From positions 30,127 to 94,126 of the forward strand of contig NZ_JADDRL010000028.1 in assembly GCF_021538895.1 (NCBI RefSeq): a DNA stretch of 64,000 nucleotides. The letters run 5' to 3'. The notes under the pieces were generated by a model. The model saw only the letters and a list, made by a program, of their open reading frames with translations, searched no databases and was not told the origin of the DNA. The translations under genes and the position numbers were made by a program. The DNA comes from Streptomyces olivochromogenes (GTDB lineage Bacteria > Actinomycetota > Actinomycetes > Streptomycetales > Streptomycetaceae). Below are positions 26,226 to 36,261 of this stretch, one piece after another (positions within the stretch are counted from its first letter, which is position 1; the number at the start of each line of letters is the position of its first letter).

Positions 26226-29200
26226 ATGGCAACGAGCGATGCACCGGCCGCGCAGACCGAACGTACCGTCCGTGGCCGGGTCCTGCTCGAGTCCGGGCAA
26301 CCCGCCGCAGAACTCGGACTCCGGCTATATCGACACGGCTTCGGCGACGAGGTGTCCATGCTCGCCGAGACCCGGACCGACCACCTGGGGGAGTACGCGT
26401 TCACCTACGGCTCCGCCGATGCAGTGCCCGCGGTCAACATCGAGGTGAGGGCAGTCGACCGGTCGAACCGTGAAGTGTCCCTCTCTCACACCAAGTTCAA
26501 CGCAACCGAGCACGAAGTGCACGACCTCGTCGCCCCGCAGAGTCTCCAGCCGCCCGGCATCGAGTACACACGGCTCCTCGCCGATGTCACGGAGCATCTC
26601 GGTGACCCTGTGCGGCTCGTGAGGGTGCGGGAAGAGGAGGGGCGCCAGGATCTTCGGTATTTGCGACGGGTCAGTGGGTGGGATGCGCGGATTCTGGCGC
26701 TTGCCGTGCGGGTTGAGGAGATGCATGTCGATCCGCGGGTCGAACTGCCTCGTGAGCTGCTTTACGCGCTGTTGCGCACCGGGTTGCCCAGCGATCGGGA
26801 GCGGCTTGCTCTTCTCGGGCCCGAGGTGGTGCGGGATGCCGTGGCGAAGGCCGTGAAGGAGGGGCTTGTGCCGGCCGACACCGTTCGGCAGGTCGGCCGT
26901 TTCGCCGCTTTCGCCGAGCGGGTCCGACGGGAGCTCAAGACGCCCGGCACGTCATCGACGTACGGCGAACTGCTCGCCGCCTCCGGGTTGTCGCAGGCGG
27001 ACCAGGACGCCTTCTTTCCCGTGTGGACCCGTCACACCGGCACCGCCGAGGAGTTGTGGAGTGCCGCCGAGCGGGCCAGGGTCAGCGCCCAGGGTGTGCG
27101 GCGGCTTCGGCTGCAGGGGCGCCTCGCCCATCTCACCCGCAACAACGCACCCCTTGTCCAGTCCGTGATGCGCACCCTCGAAGGCCCGGACGACCTGCCC
27201 CGCCTCGTCGACGACGGGTTCTACAAGGCGGACACCTGGCTGGAGCGGCTCAACCGACTCGCCGACAGCAACAAGGACCGGCTCGACGACCTCGTACCGC
27301 CGGCCTTCGAGGGTCGCGACCTCGCGGACAGGTTGGCCGCGTACACCGGCGACCTCGCAGCCCGGATCAGGCTGGAGTACCCGTCCCATGTCGTACGGGC
27401 GATGCTGCGCGGCGACGAGGTGCGGCTCGGGCGCCGCCACGGTGAACTCAAGCGTCCCGTCCTGGACTTCCTCGACCGCGCCCTGCCCCTCGGGTACCGG
27501 TTCGGCGAGACCCCGTTCGACCGGTTCGTCGCCGACCACCGCCACGAGCTCGGCGACGTCGGCGGCGCGGCTGCGGACGGCGCCAAGGTTCTGCACCGGC
27601 TGTACCAGGTAGCCCCTTCGCACGACGGCCTCGCCGTGCTCGCGGAGGCGGAGTACACCGCCGCCCAGGACGTGGCCGCCACCGACCGCGCCGTCTTCGT
27701 CTCCCGCCACGCTGAGCCGCTTGGCGGCAGCGCGGTCGCCGAGCAGGTGCACCGCAGGGCGGAACACATCGCGGCCGTGGCCACCGTGGTCGTCACCGCC
27801 CTGCGCACCCTGGACAGCGCCCCCCTGCTGACCGCGCTGTCCGGCACCGCCGCGGACAAGGAGGCCGCCAAGTCCCGTATCAGCGAGCACTATCCGGCAC
27901 TGGAACAGCTCTTCGGCTCGTTCGACTTCTGCGAGTGCGACCACTGCCGCTCCGTGCTCGGCCCCGCCGCGTACCTGGTCGACCTGCTCCAGCTGATCAA
28001 CCCCGGCGACGCGGAGTGGAAGCGCCACACCGAGGCATGGTCCCAGGCCCACGAGGGCCGCACGTATCCGTACGCCAAGCCTTTCGACGCCCTCGCCGCC
28101 CGCCGCCCCGACATCCAGCACACCCCGCTCACCTGCGAGAACACCAACACCCTGCACTCCCAGACCGACCTGTTCAACGAGATCGCCGAGTTCTGGGTCG
28201 CTGAGGGCGGACACCTCACCGACCGCAGCGCGCGCGACACCGGCGAAGCCGTGACGGAGGACCTGCTGGCCGAACCGCAGAACGTCATCCCCGAGGCCTA
28301 CGCCAAGCTCGCGGCCGCCTCCCATCCGCTCACCCTGCCCTTCGACCTGTGGACCGAGACCGTACGCCGTTTCCTCGGCCACCTCGAACTCTCCCTGGCC
28401 GACCTCGCGGAGGCCTTCCGGACCAGGCCCGAACTGTTCCCGCTGGCCGGCGAGCCGTACGGCCGGGCCGCCGTACTGGCCGAACGGCTCGGCCTGAACC
28501 CCGCGGAACACCGGCTACTGACCGGCCCCGACGACGCGTGGTTCGAGCTGTACGGATACGGCAGCGAGAACGAGGCCACCGCGGCGCTGCTGTCGGCCAG
28601 GACCCTGGCACGCCGGCTCGGCGTCACCTACCGCGAACTCGTCGAGCTGCTGCGCACCGCCTACGTCAACCCGGCGCTCCACCGGGCCAACGGCCAGGAC
28701 GGGGCACGCGGACGCGTAGGCATCGTGCTGCGCCGCACGGGAGTCTCCCTCGCCGACGTCTTCCGGTACTTCGCCCACCCCGGCTACGCCCCCTTCGACG
28801 CACGGCAGAAGGCCGACTTCGAGCTGCGCCTCGACGCCGCGACCGCCCGCTACGCCTCGGCCCGCCCCGCGTTCGACGCCAGGACCTGGCTCACCGAGGC
28901 CTGGGCGGCCAAGGACTTCCACGCCGTCCTCGTTCTCGCCGACCCCAGTCCGGGCTGCGATTTCGAACGGACCGAGCTGCGCCGCGCGGACCTCACGGAG
29001 ATCGGCGCGAGCGCCTTCCACCGGCTCAATCTCTTCGTACGGCTGTGGCGGCGGCTCGGCCGACCGATGCGTGAACTCGACATGGCGCTGTGCGAGTTCA
29101 CCCCGCCGAGCGCCGGGAGCATCGGGTCGGGAATGCGTACCTGCCTCGTCCATCTGGCGCGCCTGGAGACGCTCCACGAACGGTCCGGGAGCAGGTCCGG

Positions 29201-32200
29201 CGACCGTGTCCCGCTCCTCGGCCTCTGGGCGCCCCTCGCGGTCGGCGGGGACCGGCCTCCGTACGAGGAACTGTTCCTCAACCCGAGCGTGCGCGCGGTG
29301 GACCCGGTCTTCGACCACCCCGCGGGCCGCTATCTGAGCGTGCCCGGCATGAAGGTCGCGGAGCATCTGCCGGGGCTGCGGGCCGCGCTCGGGCTCACGG
29401 CGGCGGACATCGACGCCGTCCTCGCCGACGACGGCCGGAGCGCGGCCACCACTGACCTCACCCTCGACACGGTCTCCCTGCTCCACCGGCACCGGGTACT
29501 CGCCGAGCACCTGGGCCTGACCGTCGCTGACCTGATCGCAGCACGGCGCGCCACGGGACTCGCGCCCTTCACCACCATCCCGCCGGACCCCCTCGCCGAC
29601 GACGCGGCGGACCCCATCGGGGAGACCACCCTGCGGTTCGCCGACGCGCTGAAGGCGACCTCCGCCGCCGGGTTCACCCCCGCCGACCTGGACCATCTCC
29701 TGCGCCACCAGGCCGACCCGGTCGGCCCACACCGCCCCGACCCGGGCGCACTGCTCACGCTCGTGCTCGACCTGGCCGGCGGAATCGCCCGTATCCGCGC
29801 CGAGCACCCCGCGGCCCCGGCCGCAGCACAGGAACTCGTCGACGCCTTCGTCGTGGAACGGCTGGCCGCCGCGCTCCCCGCCGACGCCGGGATCGTCAAG
29901 GCGCTGACCGGCGACGCACGCCTGCTGGCGCTCGACGGCGCCCGGCTCGTGGACGCGTTCACCGCGGCCGCCGACACCGGCGTGACCCGTATGCTCTTCG
30001 CGTCGTCGGATGCCACGGGGCCACCGGTCGGGGCCGAGCGGACCGTGCCGGAGCCGAGCACGTCCGGCATCGACACGACGCTGTGCGACAGCGCCCGCTT
30101 CAGCGGCCACCTCCAGGTGCCCGCGGACGGCACCTACACCTTCAGCGCCCACCCCGCGCGCGCTGGCGCCCCCGTCGTCCTGCGCATGGAGCACCTGGCC
30201 GACCAGGTCCTGCCCGGCACCGGCACCGGGACCGTCGAACTCCGCGCCGGTGTCCCCTACGCCTACACCGTCGACGTGCACCGGCTCGCCGCCGGCCACA
30301 CCAGGCTGCTCATCAGCGCCGACGGCGGACCTGCCGAGCCTCTCACCTCGCTGCGCCTGCACCCCGCCGCCTCGATCGCCCGCGTCGACCGCGCCCGCGT
30401 CCTGCTCGCCAAGGCGACCCGCATCACCGCCGGAGCGGGCCTCACCGAGCGCGAGCTCCGCCATGTCCTCACCCACCGCCGGGACTTCGTCGACCTGGAC
30501 CTGGGACTGCTGCCGACCCGGGGGGACGACCCGGCCGCCGGCCCACCGAAGAAGCTGTTCCCCGCACTCCTCGCGCTCGTCGAGTACGGCGCGCTGCGCA
30601 CGGAGTGCGGCGCGTCCGCCGACGACCTCGTCGACACCCTGGAACGCACCCGGCGCTCCGTACCACCGGGCACCGACCGGGCGGTGCTGCGCACCGCGGT
30701 GGTCGCCGACGTCTGCGACCGGCTCGCCGCACTGCTGCGCCGCCCGCGCACCTCCGTACAGGTCGCAGCCGAGCGGCTGGGCCTGCTGGCAGACGACGCG
30801 TCGGACCCGGCGGTGATCGAACTTCCCGGCCTGGCCCGGCCGGAGGGGCTGCGCCGGCTGTGGACCGCGCTGCGCCTCACCGAGCGGATCGGTGCCACCG
30901 CCACCGCTCTCGCGGACTGGGCCCGCATCGTCGAGGGCGACCCGGAGTACGGCCGGCAGACGGCCAGGGCCCTGCGGGACACCGTCCGCGGCCGGTTCGG
31001 CGCCGTCGGCTGGCGCGCCGTGGCCGGGCCCCTCAACGACGAACTGCGCCGCCTCAAGCGGGACGCGCTCGTCGCGCACATCATGCACACGGACGGCTTC
31101 GCCACTATGGAGGAGATCTATGAACACTTCCTCCTGGATCCCGGCGTCCAGCCCGTGGTGCGCAACTCCCGTATCCACGCGGCGATTTCCGCAGTGCAGC
31201 TGTTCGTCCAGCGCTGTCTGATGGACCTGGAAGACACGGTGGAACCCGCCGCCATCAACAGCCGCTGGTGGACCTCGCACATGAGCCGCTACCGGGTCTG
31301 GGAGGCCGCCCGCCGGATGTTCCTCCACCCCCAGCGCTATCTCGCCCCCGAGCTGCGAACCGACCGTAGCCACCTGTTCGACGAGGCGCAGAGCCTCCTC
31401 CTTCAGTCGGACGTCGACGAGGACCTGGTGGAGCAGGCATTCCTCGGCTACCTCCAGGGGCTGGAGAAGATCGCGAAGCTGGAGATCGTGTCGCTGTGCC
31501 GGGAGATCCTGCCCGGCTCGCCGCCGACCCACGTCCTCCACGTCATCGGGCGTACCGCCGCCGCCCCGCACGCGTACTTCCACCGCACCTACGCCCCGGC
31601 CTCCGGAACCTGGTCCGCCTGGCAGCCCGTCGGCGCACAGATCGAGGGCGACCATGTGGTGGCGGCGATGTGGCGCAGGCGGCTGCACCTGCTGTGGGTG
31701 ACCTTCCTGCCCTCGGCCGACTCCAAGGGGTTCGCCGCACCCGCTCCGGGGGAGAAGGCGTCCAATTTCGAGGGCATCGCCAAACAGACCCCGGGGGAGA
31801 CCACACAGAACCTGGTGCGGGCCCAGCTCAGCTGGGTCGAGCGGGTCGACGGCCGCTGGTCGGACCGGCGCGGCGGCGCCTTCGGGCAGGCCGTCCAGCT
31901 GGCCGCACCCCTCGGCGCCGAGGCCGCCGCCCGCGTGACCGTCCACGTCAGCTACGACACGGCTGGCGGGCGCGACGCCCTGAAGGTCAACCTGGGTGCC
32001 CCGGTCGACGGGGCGTTCCGCCTCGTCAACAAGAGCGTTCCCCCGCGCTGGGAGGCCGCGCAGCCGCGAGTCGCGTCCGTCTACACCGTCTCCCCGGCCG
32101 GCGCACCGACCGCGGACCGAGGGGCGGGGGCGCTGTCCCGGTTCACCCAACTCGTGCTCAGCAAGGACGGCGAGAGCTACCCGGCCGACCCGCTCAGCAA

Positions 32201-32822
32201 GCAAGTACTGGGCACGGGCGGCGAGTTCGCCCTCGTCCGCTGCACCGACCCGCCGGAGTTCGACGACCCCTTCCAGGGGCATCCCGTGGGCCCCTTCTTC
32301 TACAGCGACAACCCGCACTCCTTCCTGGTGGAGGTGGAACCGAGGCTTGTCGAGTACAACCTGTGGGTCCTGCCCGCCCCGCAGCCCGAACTCCAGCTGT
32401 CGCGTGAGCTGTTGCGGGACCTGCCCATCAGGGTGTTCATCCCCGTGGACCTCGGCGTCTTCGACCCCGAGACGGTCAAGTCGATCAGCCCCTTCGCCCG
32501 GAACAGCCTGGCCGTCCGCCAGGACTGGCTGGTCAACCCCGTGACGGTCCTGCGGTTCGGCGACCGGCTGGTCGGCGGGGACGGCGGCCTCGACCTCAAG
32601 GTGGTGCAGGCCACGACGGCCGCCCCGGAGTTCCACAAAGCGATCGGCATCGCCCCGGGCAGCCAGGCGGTCCCCGGCAGCAGCGTCCTCGTCGGCAAGC
32701 CCGACCTGGTCACGGAACAGAAGTTCACGGCGCCCGCGCAGGGCCTCACCATCATCGGCGACTCGGGACTCAGCGCACCCGCTCTCGCCTACCTGGACCG
32801 CGAAGGAGTCGTACGGCCATGA
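26226..32822 (+). CDS. Tc toxin A subunit, N-terminal part (TcaA-like)
   Basis: A 2198-residue protein. Residues 10-100 resemble a carboxypeptidase-regulatory/transthyretin-like fold (VRGRVLLESGQPAAELGLRL). About 560-590 is the VRP1-type signature (FGSFDFCECDHCRSVLGPAA then YLVDLLQLI). Residues 1268-1380 look like a PA14-type carbohydrate-binding domain (GHLQVPADGTYTFSA). About 1610-1760 is the ABC-toxin N domain, and from about 1790 a neuraminidase-like region (GTWSAWQPVGAQIEGDHVV). TcA forms the pentameric shell, receptor-binding and pore particle; here the C-terminal channel and TcB-binding part are in the next gene. GAGGAG precedes the ATG at 26226, preferred over 26202. No secretion signal is visible. 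Confidence 0.9.
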   Translation: MATSDAPAAQTERTVRGRVLLESGQPAAELGLRLYRHGFGDEVSMLAETRTDHLGEYAFTYGSADAVPAVNIEVRAVDRSNREVSLSHTKFNATEHEVHDLVAPQSLQPPGIEYTRLLADVTEHLGDPVRLVRVREEEGRQDLRYLRRVSGWDARILALAVRVEEMHVDPRVELPRELLYALLRTGLPSDRERLALLGPEVVRDAVAKAVKEGLVPADTVRQVGRFAAFAERVRRELKTPGTSSTYGELLAASGLSQADQDAFFPVWTRHTGTAEELWSAAERARVSAQGVRRLRLQGRLAHLTRNNAPLVQSVMRTLEGPDDLPRLVDDGFYKADTWLERLNRLADSNKDRLDDLVPPAFEGRDLADRLAAYTGDLAARIRLEYPSHVVRAMLRGDEVRLGRRHGELKRPVLDFLDRALPLGYRFGETPFDRFVADHRHELGDVGGAAADGAKVLHRLYQVAPSHDGLAVLAEAEYTAAQDVAATDRAVFVSRHAEPLGGSAVAEQVHRRAEHIAAVATVVVTALRTLDSAPLLTALSGTAADKEAAKSRISEHYPALEQLFGSFDFCECDHCRSVLGPAAYLVDLLQLINPGDAEWKRHTEAWSQAHEGRTYPYAKPFDALAARRPDIQHTPLTCENTNTLHSQTDLFNEIAEFWVAEGGHLTDRSARDTGEAVTEDLLAEPQNVIPEAYAKLAAASHPLTLPFDLWTETVRRFLGHLELSLADLAEAFRTRPELFPLAGEPYGRAAVLAERLGLNPAEHRLLTGPDDAWFELYGYGSENEATAALLSARTLARRLGVTYRELVELLRTAYVNPALHRANGQDGARGRVGIVLRRTGVSLADVFRYFAHPGYAPFDARQKADFELRLDAATARYASARPAFDARTWLTEAWAAKDFHAVLVLADPSPGCDFERTELRRADLTEIGASAFHRLNLFVRLWRRLGRPMRELDMALCEFTPPSAGSIGSGMRTCLVHLARLETLHERSGSRSGDRVPLLGLWAPLAVGGDRPPYEELFLNPSVRAVDPVFDHPAGRYLSVPGMKVAEHLPGLRAALGLTAADIDAVLADDGRSAATTDLTLDTVSLLHRHRVLAEHLGLTVADLIAARRATGLAPFTTIPPDPLADDAADPIGETTLRFADALKATSAAGFTPADLDHLLRHQADPVGPHRPDPGALLTLVLDLAGGIARIRAEHPAAPAAAQELVDAFVVERLAAALPADAGIVKALTGDARLLALDGARLVDAFTAAADTGVTRMLFASSDATGPPVGAERTVPEPSTSGIDTTLCDSARFSGHLQVPADGTYTFSAHPARAGAPVVLRMEHLADQVLPGTGTGTVELRAGVPYAYTVDVHRLAAGHTRLLISADGGPAEPLTSLRLHPAASIARVDRARVLLAKATRITAGAGLTERELRHVLTHRRDFVDLDLGLLPTRGDDPAAGPPKKLFPALLALVEYGALRTECGASADDLVDTLERTRRSVPPGTDRAVLRTAVVADVCDRLAALLRRPRTSVQVAAERLGLLADDASDPAVIELPGLARPEGLRRLWTALRLTERIGATATALADWARIVEGDPEYGRQTARALRDTVRGRFGAVGWRAVAGPLNDELRRLKRDALVAHIMHTDGFATMEEIYEHFLLDPGVQPVVRNSRIHAAISAVQLFVQRCLMDLEDTVEPAAINSRWWTSHMSRYRVWEAARRMFLHPQRYLAPELRTDRSHLFDEAQSLLLQSDVDEDLVEQAFLGYLQGLEKIAKLEIVSLCREILPGSPPTHVLHVIGRTAAAPHAYFHRTYAPASGTWSAWQPVGAQIEGDHVVAAMWRRRLHLLWVTFLPSADSKGFAAPAPGEKASNFEGIAKQTPGETTQNLVRAQLSWVERVDGRWSDRRGGAFGQAVQLAAPLGAEAAARVTVHVSYDTAGGRDALKVNLGAPVDGAFRLVNKSVPPRWEAAQPRVASVYTVSPAGAPTADRGAGALSRFTQLVLSKDGESYPADPLSKQVLGTGGEFALVRCTDPPEFDDPFQGHPVGPFFYSDNPHSFLVEVEPRLVEYNLWVLPAPQPELQLSRELLRDLPIRVFIPVDLGVFDPETVKSISPFARNSLAVRQDWLVNPVTVLRFGDRLVGGDGGLDLKVVQATTAAPEFHKAIGIAPGSQAVPGSSVLVGKPDLVTEQKFTAPAQGLTIIGDSGLSAPALAYLDREGVVRP

Positions 32823-35800
32823 CCTCGTCGCAGAAGGCCTACCAGGAGCTCCACCGGCGGACGGACCTCATCTACCGGTTCACCTCGCACAGCCACCCCT
32901 ACGCCGGTGAACTGCTCAGGCGCTTCGTGGAGGGCGGCGTGGACGCCGTCCTGCGGACGGACACCGCCCAACCACCGCTGCGCGAGGACATCTTCGGACC
33001 CCACGAATACGACCCCCTGCCCGTCGTCGGCAAGCCGTACCCGGTCCAGGAGCTCGACTACACGGGCCCGTACGGCGTCTATAACGAGGAACTCTTCTTC
33101 CACCTCCCCTTCACCCTGGGCCTGCACGCCAGCCGCAACCAGCACTTCACCGAGGCCCGCCGCTGGTTCTCCTACGTTCTCGACCCCGCCGCCGACGGCG
33201 AGGAGCCGCTGCCGCAGCGCTACTGGCAGTACGAGAGGTTCCGGCGCACCGAGGTCCAGTCGATCGAGGAGATCCTCGTCAATCTGGCGAGCAACGCCGA
33301 CCCCGCGCTGCGCCTGGAGACGCTGCGAAGCATCGACGCCTGGCGCAACGCCCCTTTCCAGCCCCATGCCGTCGCCCGGGTCCGGCCCTCCGCCTACATG
33401 ATGGCCACCGTCTTCGCGGTCCTGGACAACCTGATCGAGGCGGGCGACCAGCTCTACCGGCAGGACACCCGCGAGACCATCAACGAGGCCACCCAGTACT
33501 ACGTCCTCGCTGCCCAGCTCCTCGGCCCGCGCCCGCAGTCGGTGCCCCGCAAACAGGCGGCGCGGCCCCAGACCTACGCCCAACTGCGCGCCGATATCGA
33601 TGAGTTCGGCAACTCCCTGCGCGCGGTCGAGACCGACATCCCGTTCGCGGCGGCCGACCCCGCCGCCGTCGACGGCACCCGGCCGCATCGGGCGGCCGAC
33701 GGACAGGCGCGGACCCTGGCCGGACTGGGCACCTCGCTCTACTTCGGCGTGCCGCGCGACGACAAGCTGCTCGACTACTGGGACCGGGTCGAGGACCGCC
33801 TTTTCAACATCCGCAACAGCCTGAACATCCAGGGCACCTTTCGTCAACTCCCGCTCACCGCGCCGCGGATCGACCCGGCCCTGCTCGCCCGCGCCGCAGC
33901 CGCAGGAGTGGACGTCGGGGCCGTGGCGAGCGGGGCGAACCAGCCGCTGCCCCTCGTCCGCTTCCGGTTTCTGGTCCAGAAGGCCACGGAGACCTGCCAG
34001 GAGGCCAGGTCGCTCGGCGATGCCCTGCTCTCCGCCATGGAGAAGGGAGAGGCCGAGACACTGACGGCGCTGCGCGCCCACCACGAGACCGCCCTCCTCG
34101 GACTCGGTGAGTCCCTGCGCTATGCCCAGCTACAGGAGGCGAAGAAGGCGACCGAGGGGGTGCAGAAGTCCTTCGACCTGATCGTCCAGCGGTATACGCA
34201 CTACGGCAGGCTGCTGGGCCTGAAGCCACAGGAGCTGACCGTCGCACCCCTGGACCCGCTCGAACCCTCGACGCTGGACGAGCTGAGCTTCCAGGCGGCC
34301 GAGCCCGCCGTCGGTCCCGTCGACGTGGAGTACGGCGCCGTCGTCGACGAGGGCGGCAAGCGGGCGCTGTCGGGTGAGGAGCAGCGCGAGTTGGCGATCC
34401 TGGACCTGGCCCAGACGCTTCAGGACGCGGTGGGCAAGGCAGACGAGATGGCCGCGACGATGCAGTTGATCCCCACTTTCGGGGCCCGCTTCGAGCCCTT
34501 CGGCGCGGGCGGCACCATCTCGTACGGCGGGTCGAACCTCTCCGGTATCTACAGCGCGCTCGCAGCCTCCGGCCGCGGTCTGGCCGGAGGGCTCACGCAC
34601 TCAGCGAACCGGATGGCGAAGCTCGGCGTCTACGACCGCCGACGGCAGGACTGGGCCCTCCAGTTCAACGTTGCCGCGGCTGAACTGACCCAGGTCTTCA
34701 AGCAGTGGCGCGCCGCCCAGCTCCGGGAGTACATCGCCGCACGCGAGTGGGCGCACCACATCAAGCAACGCTCCCAGGCCCAGGAGATCCAGCGATTCCT
34801 CGCTGGCGAGACCGGCGCCAAGACGACCACCGCCGCATTCTGGGCCTATCAACGCCGCGAAACCCGGGGGCTGTTCACCCGTGCCTTCGACCTGGCCCTC
34901 GAAGTGGCCGGCAAGGCCGAGCGCGCGCTGCGGCACGAACTAGGCCGCGACGACGTCTCGTTCCTCTCCTCGGACTATCTGGCTGGCCCCGAGAAACTCC
35001 TCGCGGGAGACCGCCTGGCACTGGACATCAAGCGGATGGAGGTGGCGTACCACGATCTCAACGAGCGCGAGTACGAGATGGTCAGGCACGTCAGCCTGGC
35101 CCGCACCGACCCGCTCGCGCTGATGCGGCTGCGGGCGACGGGACGCTGCTCCCTGTCCCTGCGCGAAGAGGACTTCGACACGGACGCCCCCGGACAGTTC
35201 TTCCGCCGTATCCGTTCGGTCGCGGTGAGCGTCCCGGGGGTTCCTCCCTACGGCTCCGGGGTCAACCTCAAGCTGACTCTGGTCGGCAGCAGCATCCGCA
35301 CGAGCACCTCGCTGGACGGCGGCTATGCCCGCCGGGACGACGACGCGAGGTTCAGCGACCACTTCGGTGCGGCGGAGGCCGTCATCGTTTGCGAGGGCCT
35401 GCGCGACACCGGGCAGGATGCGCGAGACGACGAGCGGCTGAAGAAGTTCGAACGGGCTGGCGTGATCAGCGACTGGGAGCTCGAACTGCCCCACGAGATC
35501 AAGCAGTTCGACCACTTCACCCTCGACGACGTGCACCTGCACATCGCGTATACGGCCCGTGAGGGCGGCTCCGAGCTGCGCACGGCTGCGGTGGACAACC
35601 TGGAGACCCGCCTCACCGAGGGCACCGGCCCCGGCTCCGTCCGCCTGCTCTCCGTGGCGGCCGCGTTCCCCGACCGCTGGGCCCAGTTCCTCAGCGACAC
35701 CGACGACCGGCCTCGTCTCGCACTGCCGCTGCGTGCTGAGCACTATCCGTACTGGAGCGAGGGGCGCCTGAGGAAGATCGTCCGGGTCGAACTGCTGGCG

Positions 35801-36019
35801 CGGGCGGACCACGGCCTCCGGGTCTTCGCCGACCGCACGGCGGATGCCGAGCCCGACCTGATCTCTGCTTCCCTCGGCACCGAGGTCCGAACCGGCGACC
35901 TGCACCACGTGCCTCGTCCTGCACCGATCTCACCCGAAGGCCAGGACTTCGTCCTCTACTTCGACAGCAACGCGTTGAAAGATCTCTGGATCGCGCTCAC
36001 CTGGGCCAACGAGGCCTGA
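32819..36019 (+). CDS. Tc toxin A subunit, C-terminal part (channel and TcB-binding; TcaB-like)
   Basis: A 1066-residue protein whose ATGA start overlaps the previous stop, so the two are translationally coupled. Residues 80-145 carry YGVYNEELFFHLPFTLGLHA with RRWFSYVLDPA, the TcA post-neuraminidase block. Residues 540-680 match the pore-channel region (GAGGTISYGGSNLSGIYSAL; DRRRQDWALQFNVAAAELTQ). Residues 700-920 are the TcB-binding domain (GPEKLLAGDRLALDIKRMEV; FERAGVISDWELELP; HIAYTAREGG). With the upstream protein it would make a TcA of about 3260 residues, larger than TcdA1. A two-protein TcA is known in TcaA/TcaB-type loci. A hairpin follows the stop. Confidence 0.93.
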   Translation: MTSSQKAYQELHRRTDLIYRFTSHSHPYAGELLRRFVEGGVDAVLRTDTAQPPLREDIFGPHEYDPLPVVGKPYPVQELDYTGPYGVYNEELFFHLPFTLGLHASRNQHFTEARRWFSYVLDPAADGEEPLPQRYWQYERFRRTEVQSIEEILVNLASNADPALRLETLRSIDAWRNAPFQPHAVARVRPSAYMMATVFAVLDNLIEAGDQLYRQDTRETINEATQYYVLAAQLLGPRPQSVPRKQAARPQTYAQLRADIDEFGNSLRAVETDIPFAAADPAAVDGTRPHRAADGQARTLAGLGTSLYFGVPRDDKLLDYWDRVEDRLFNIRNSLNIQGTFRQLPLTAPRIDPALLARAAAAGVDVGAVASGANQPLPLVRFRFLVQKATETCQEARSLGDALLSAMEKGEAETLTALRAHHETALLGLGESLRYAQLQEAKKATEGVQKSFDLIVQRYTHYGRLLGLKPQELTVAPLDPLEPSTLDELSFQAAEPAVGPVDVEYGAVVDEGGKRALSGEEQRELAILDLAQTLQDAVGKADEMAATMQLIPTFGARFEPFGAGGTISYGGSNLSGIYSALAASGRGLAGGLTHSANRMAKLGVYDRRRQDWALQFNVAAAELTQVFKQWRAAQLREYIAAREWAHHIKQRSQAQEIQRFLAGETGAKTTTAAFWAYQRRETRGLFTRAFDLALEVAGKAERALRHELGRDDVSFLSSDYLAGPEKLLAGDRLALDIKRMEVAYHDLNEREYEMVRHVSLARTDPLALMRLRATGRCSLSLREEDFDTDAPGQFFRRIRSVAVSVPGVPPYGSGVNLKLTLVGSSIRTSTSLDGGYARRDDDARFSDHFGAAEAVIVCEGLRDTGQDARDDERLKKFERAGVISDWELELPHEIKQFDHFTLDDVHLHIAYTAREGGSELRTAAVDNLETRLTEGTGPGSVRLLSVAAAFPDRWAQFLSDTDDRPRLALPLRAEHYPYWSEGRLRKIVRVELLARADHGLRVFADRTADAEPDLISASLGTEVRTGDLHHVPRPAPISPEGQDFVLYFDSNALKDLWIALTWANEA

Positions 36020-36027
36020 GTAGGGGT

Positions 36028-36066
36028 GGGGACTGGCGCGGTTGCGGTACTCCGTTTCCAGTCCCC
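36028..36066 (+). terminator. Terminator hairpin of the Tc operon
   Basis: GGGGACTGG (36028-36036) pairs exactly with CCAGTCCCC (36058-36066) around a 21-base loop, 9 bases after the stop of the last Tc gene. There is no T-run, which is common in Streptomyces. Confidence 0.55.
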
Positions 36067-36261
36067 GACCTTACTCAGAGTGTGCAGACACGAAGCACGG
36101 TGGCTGGTCGTTGTGGAGTGCCGAACTCGCTGAAAAGTGGAACGCTTTATCGAATTTCTGAAGTATCGGTAGTTCGTTAAATCCGGTGGTGGCGTGGGTT
36201 GGCGGCAGGTCGGGTTGGTCTAGGCCGGCGGTAGGAGTCACTTCCTCGCTGGAGGCTGGAG

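Noticed and set aside
28515..32636. Very long minus-strand open frame (about 1370 codons) antisense to TcA
   Set aside because: High-GC DNA leaves antisense frames open. The translation is G/R/V/Q-rich without domains, and the plus strand encodes clear Tc motifs.
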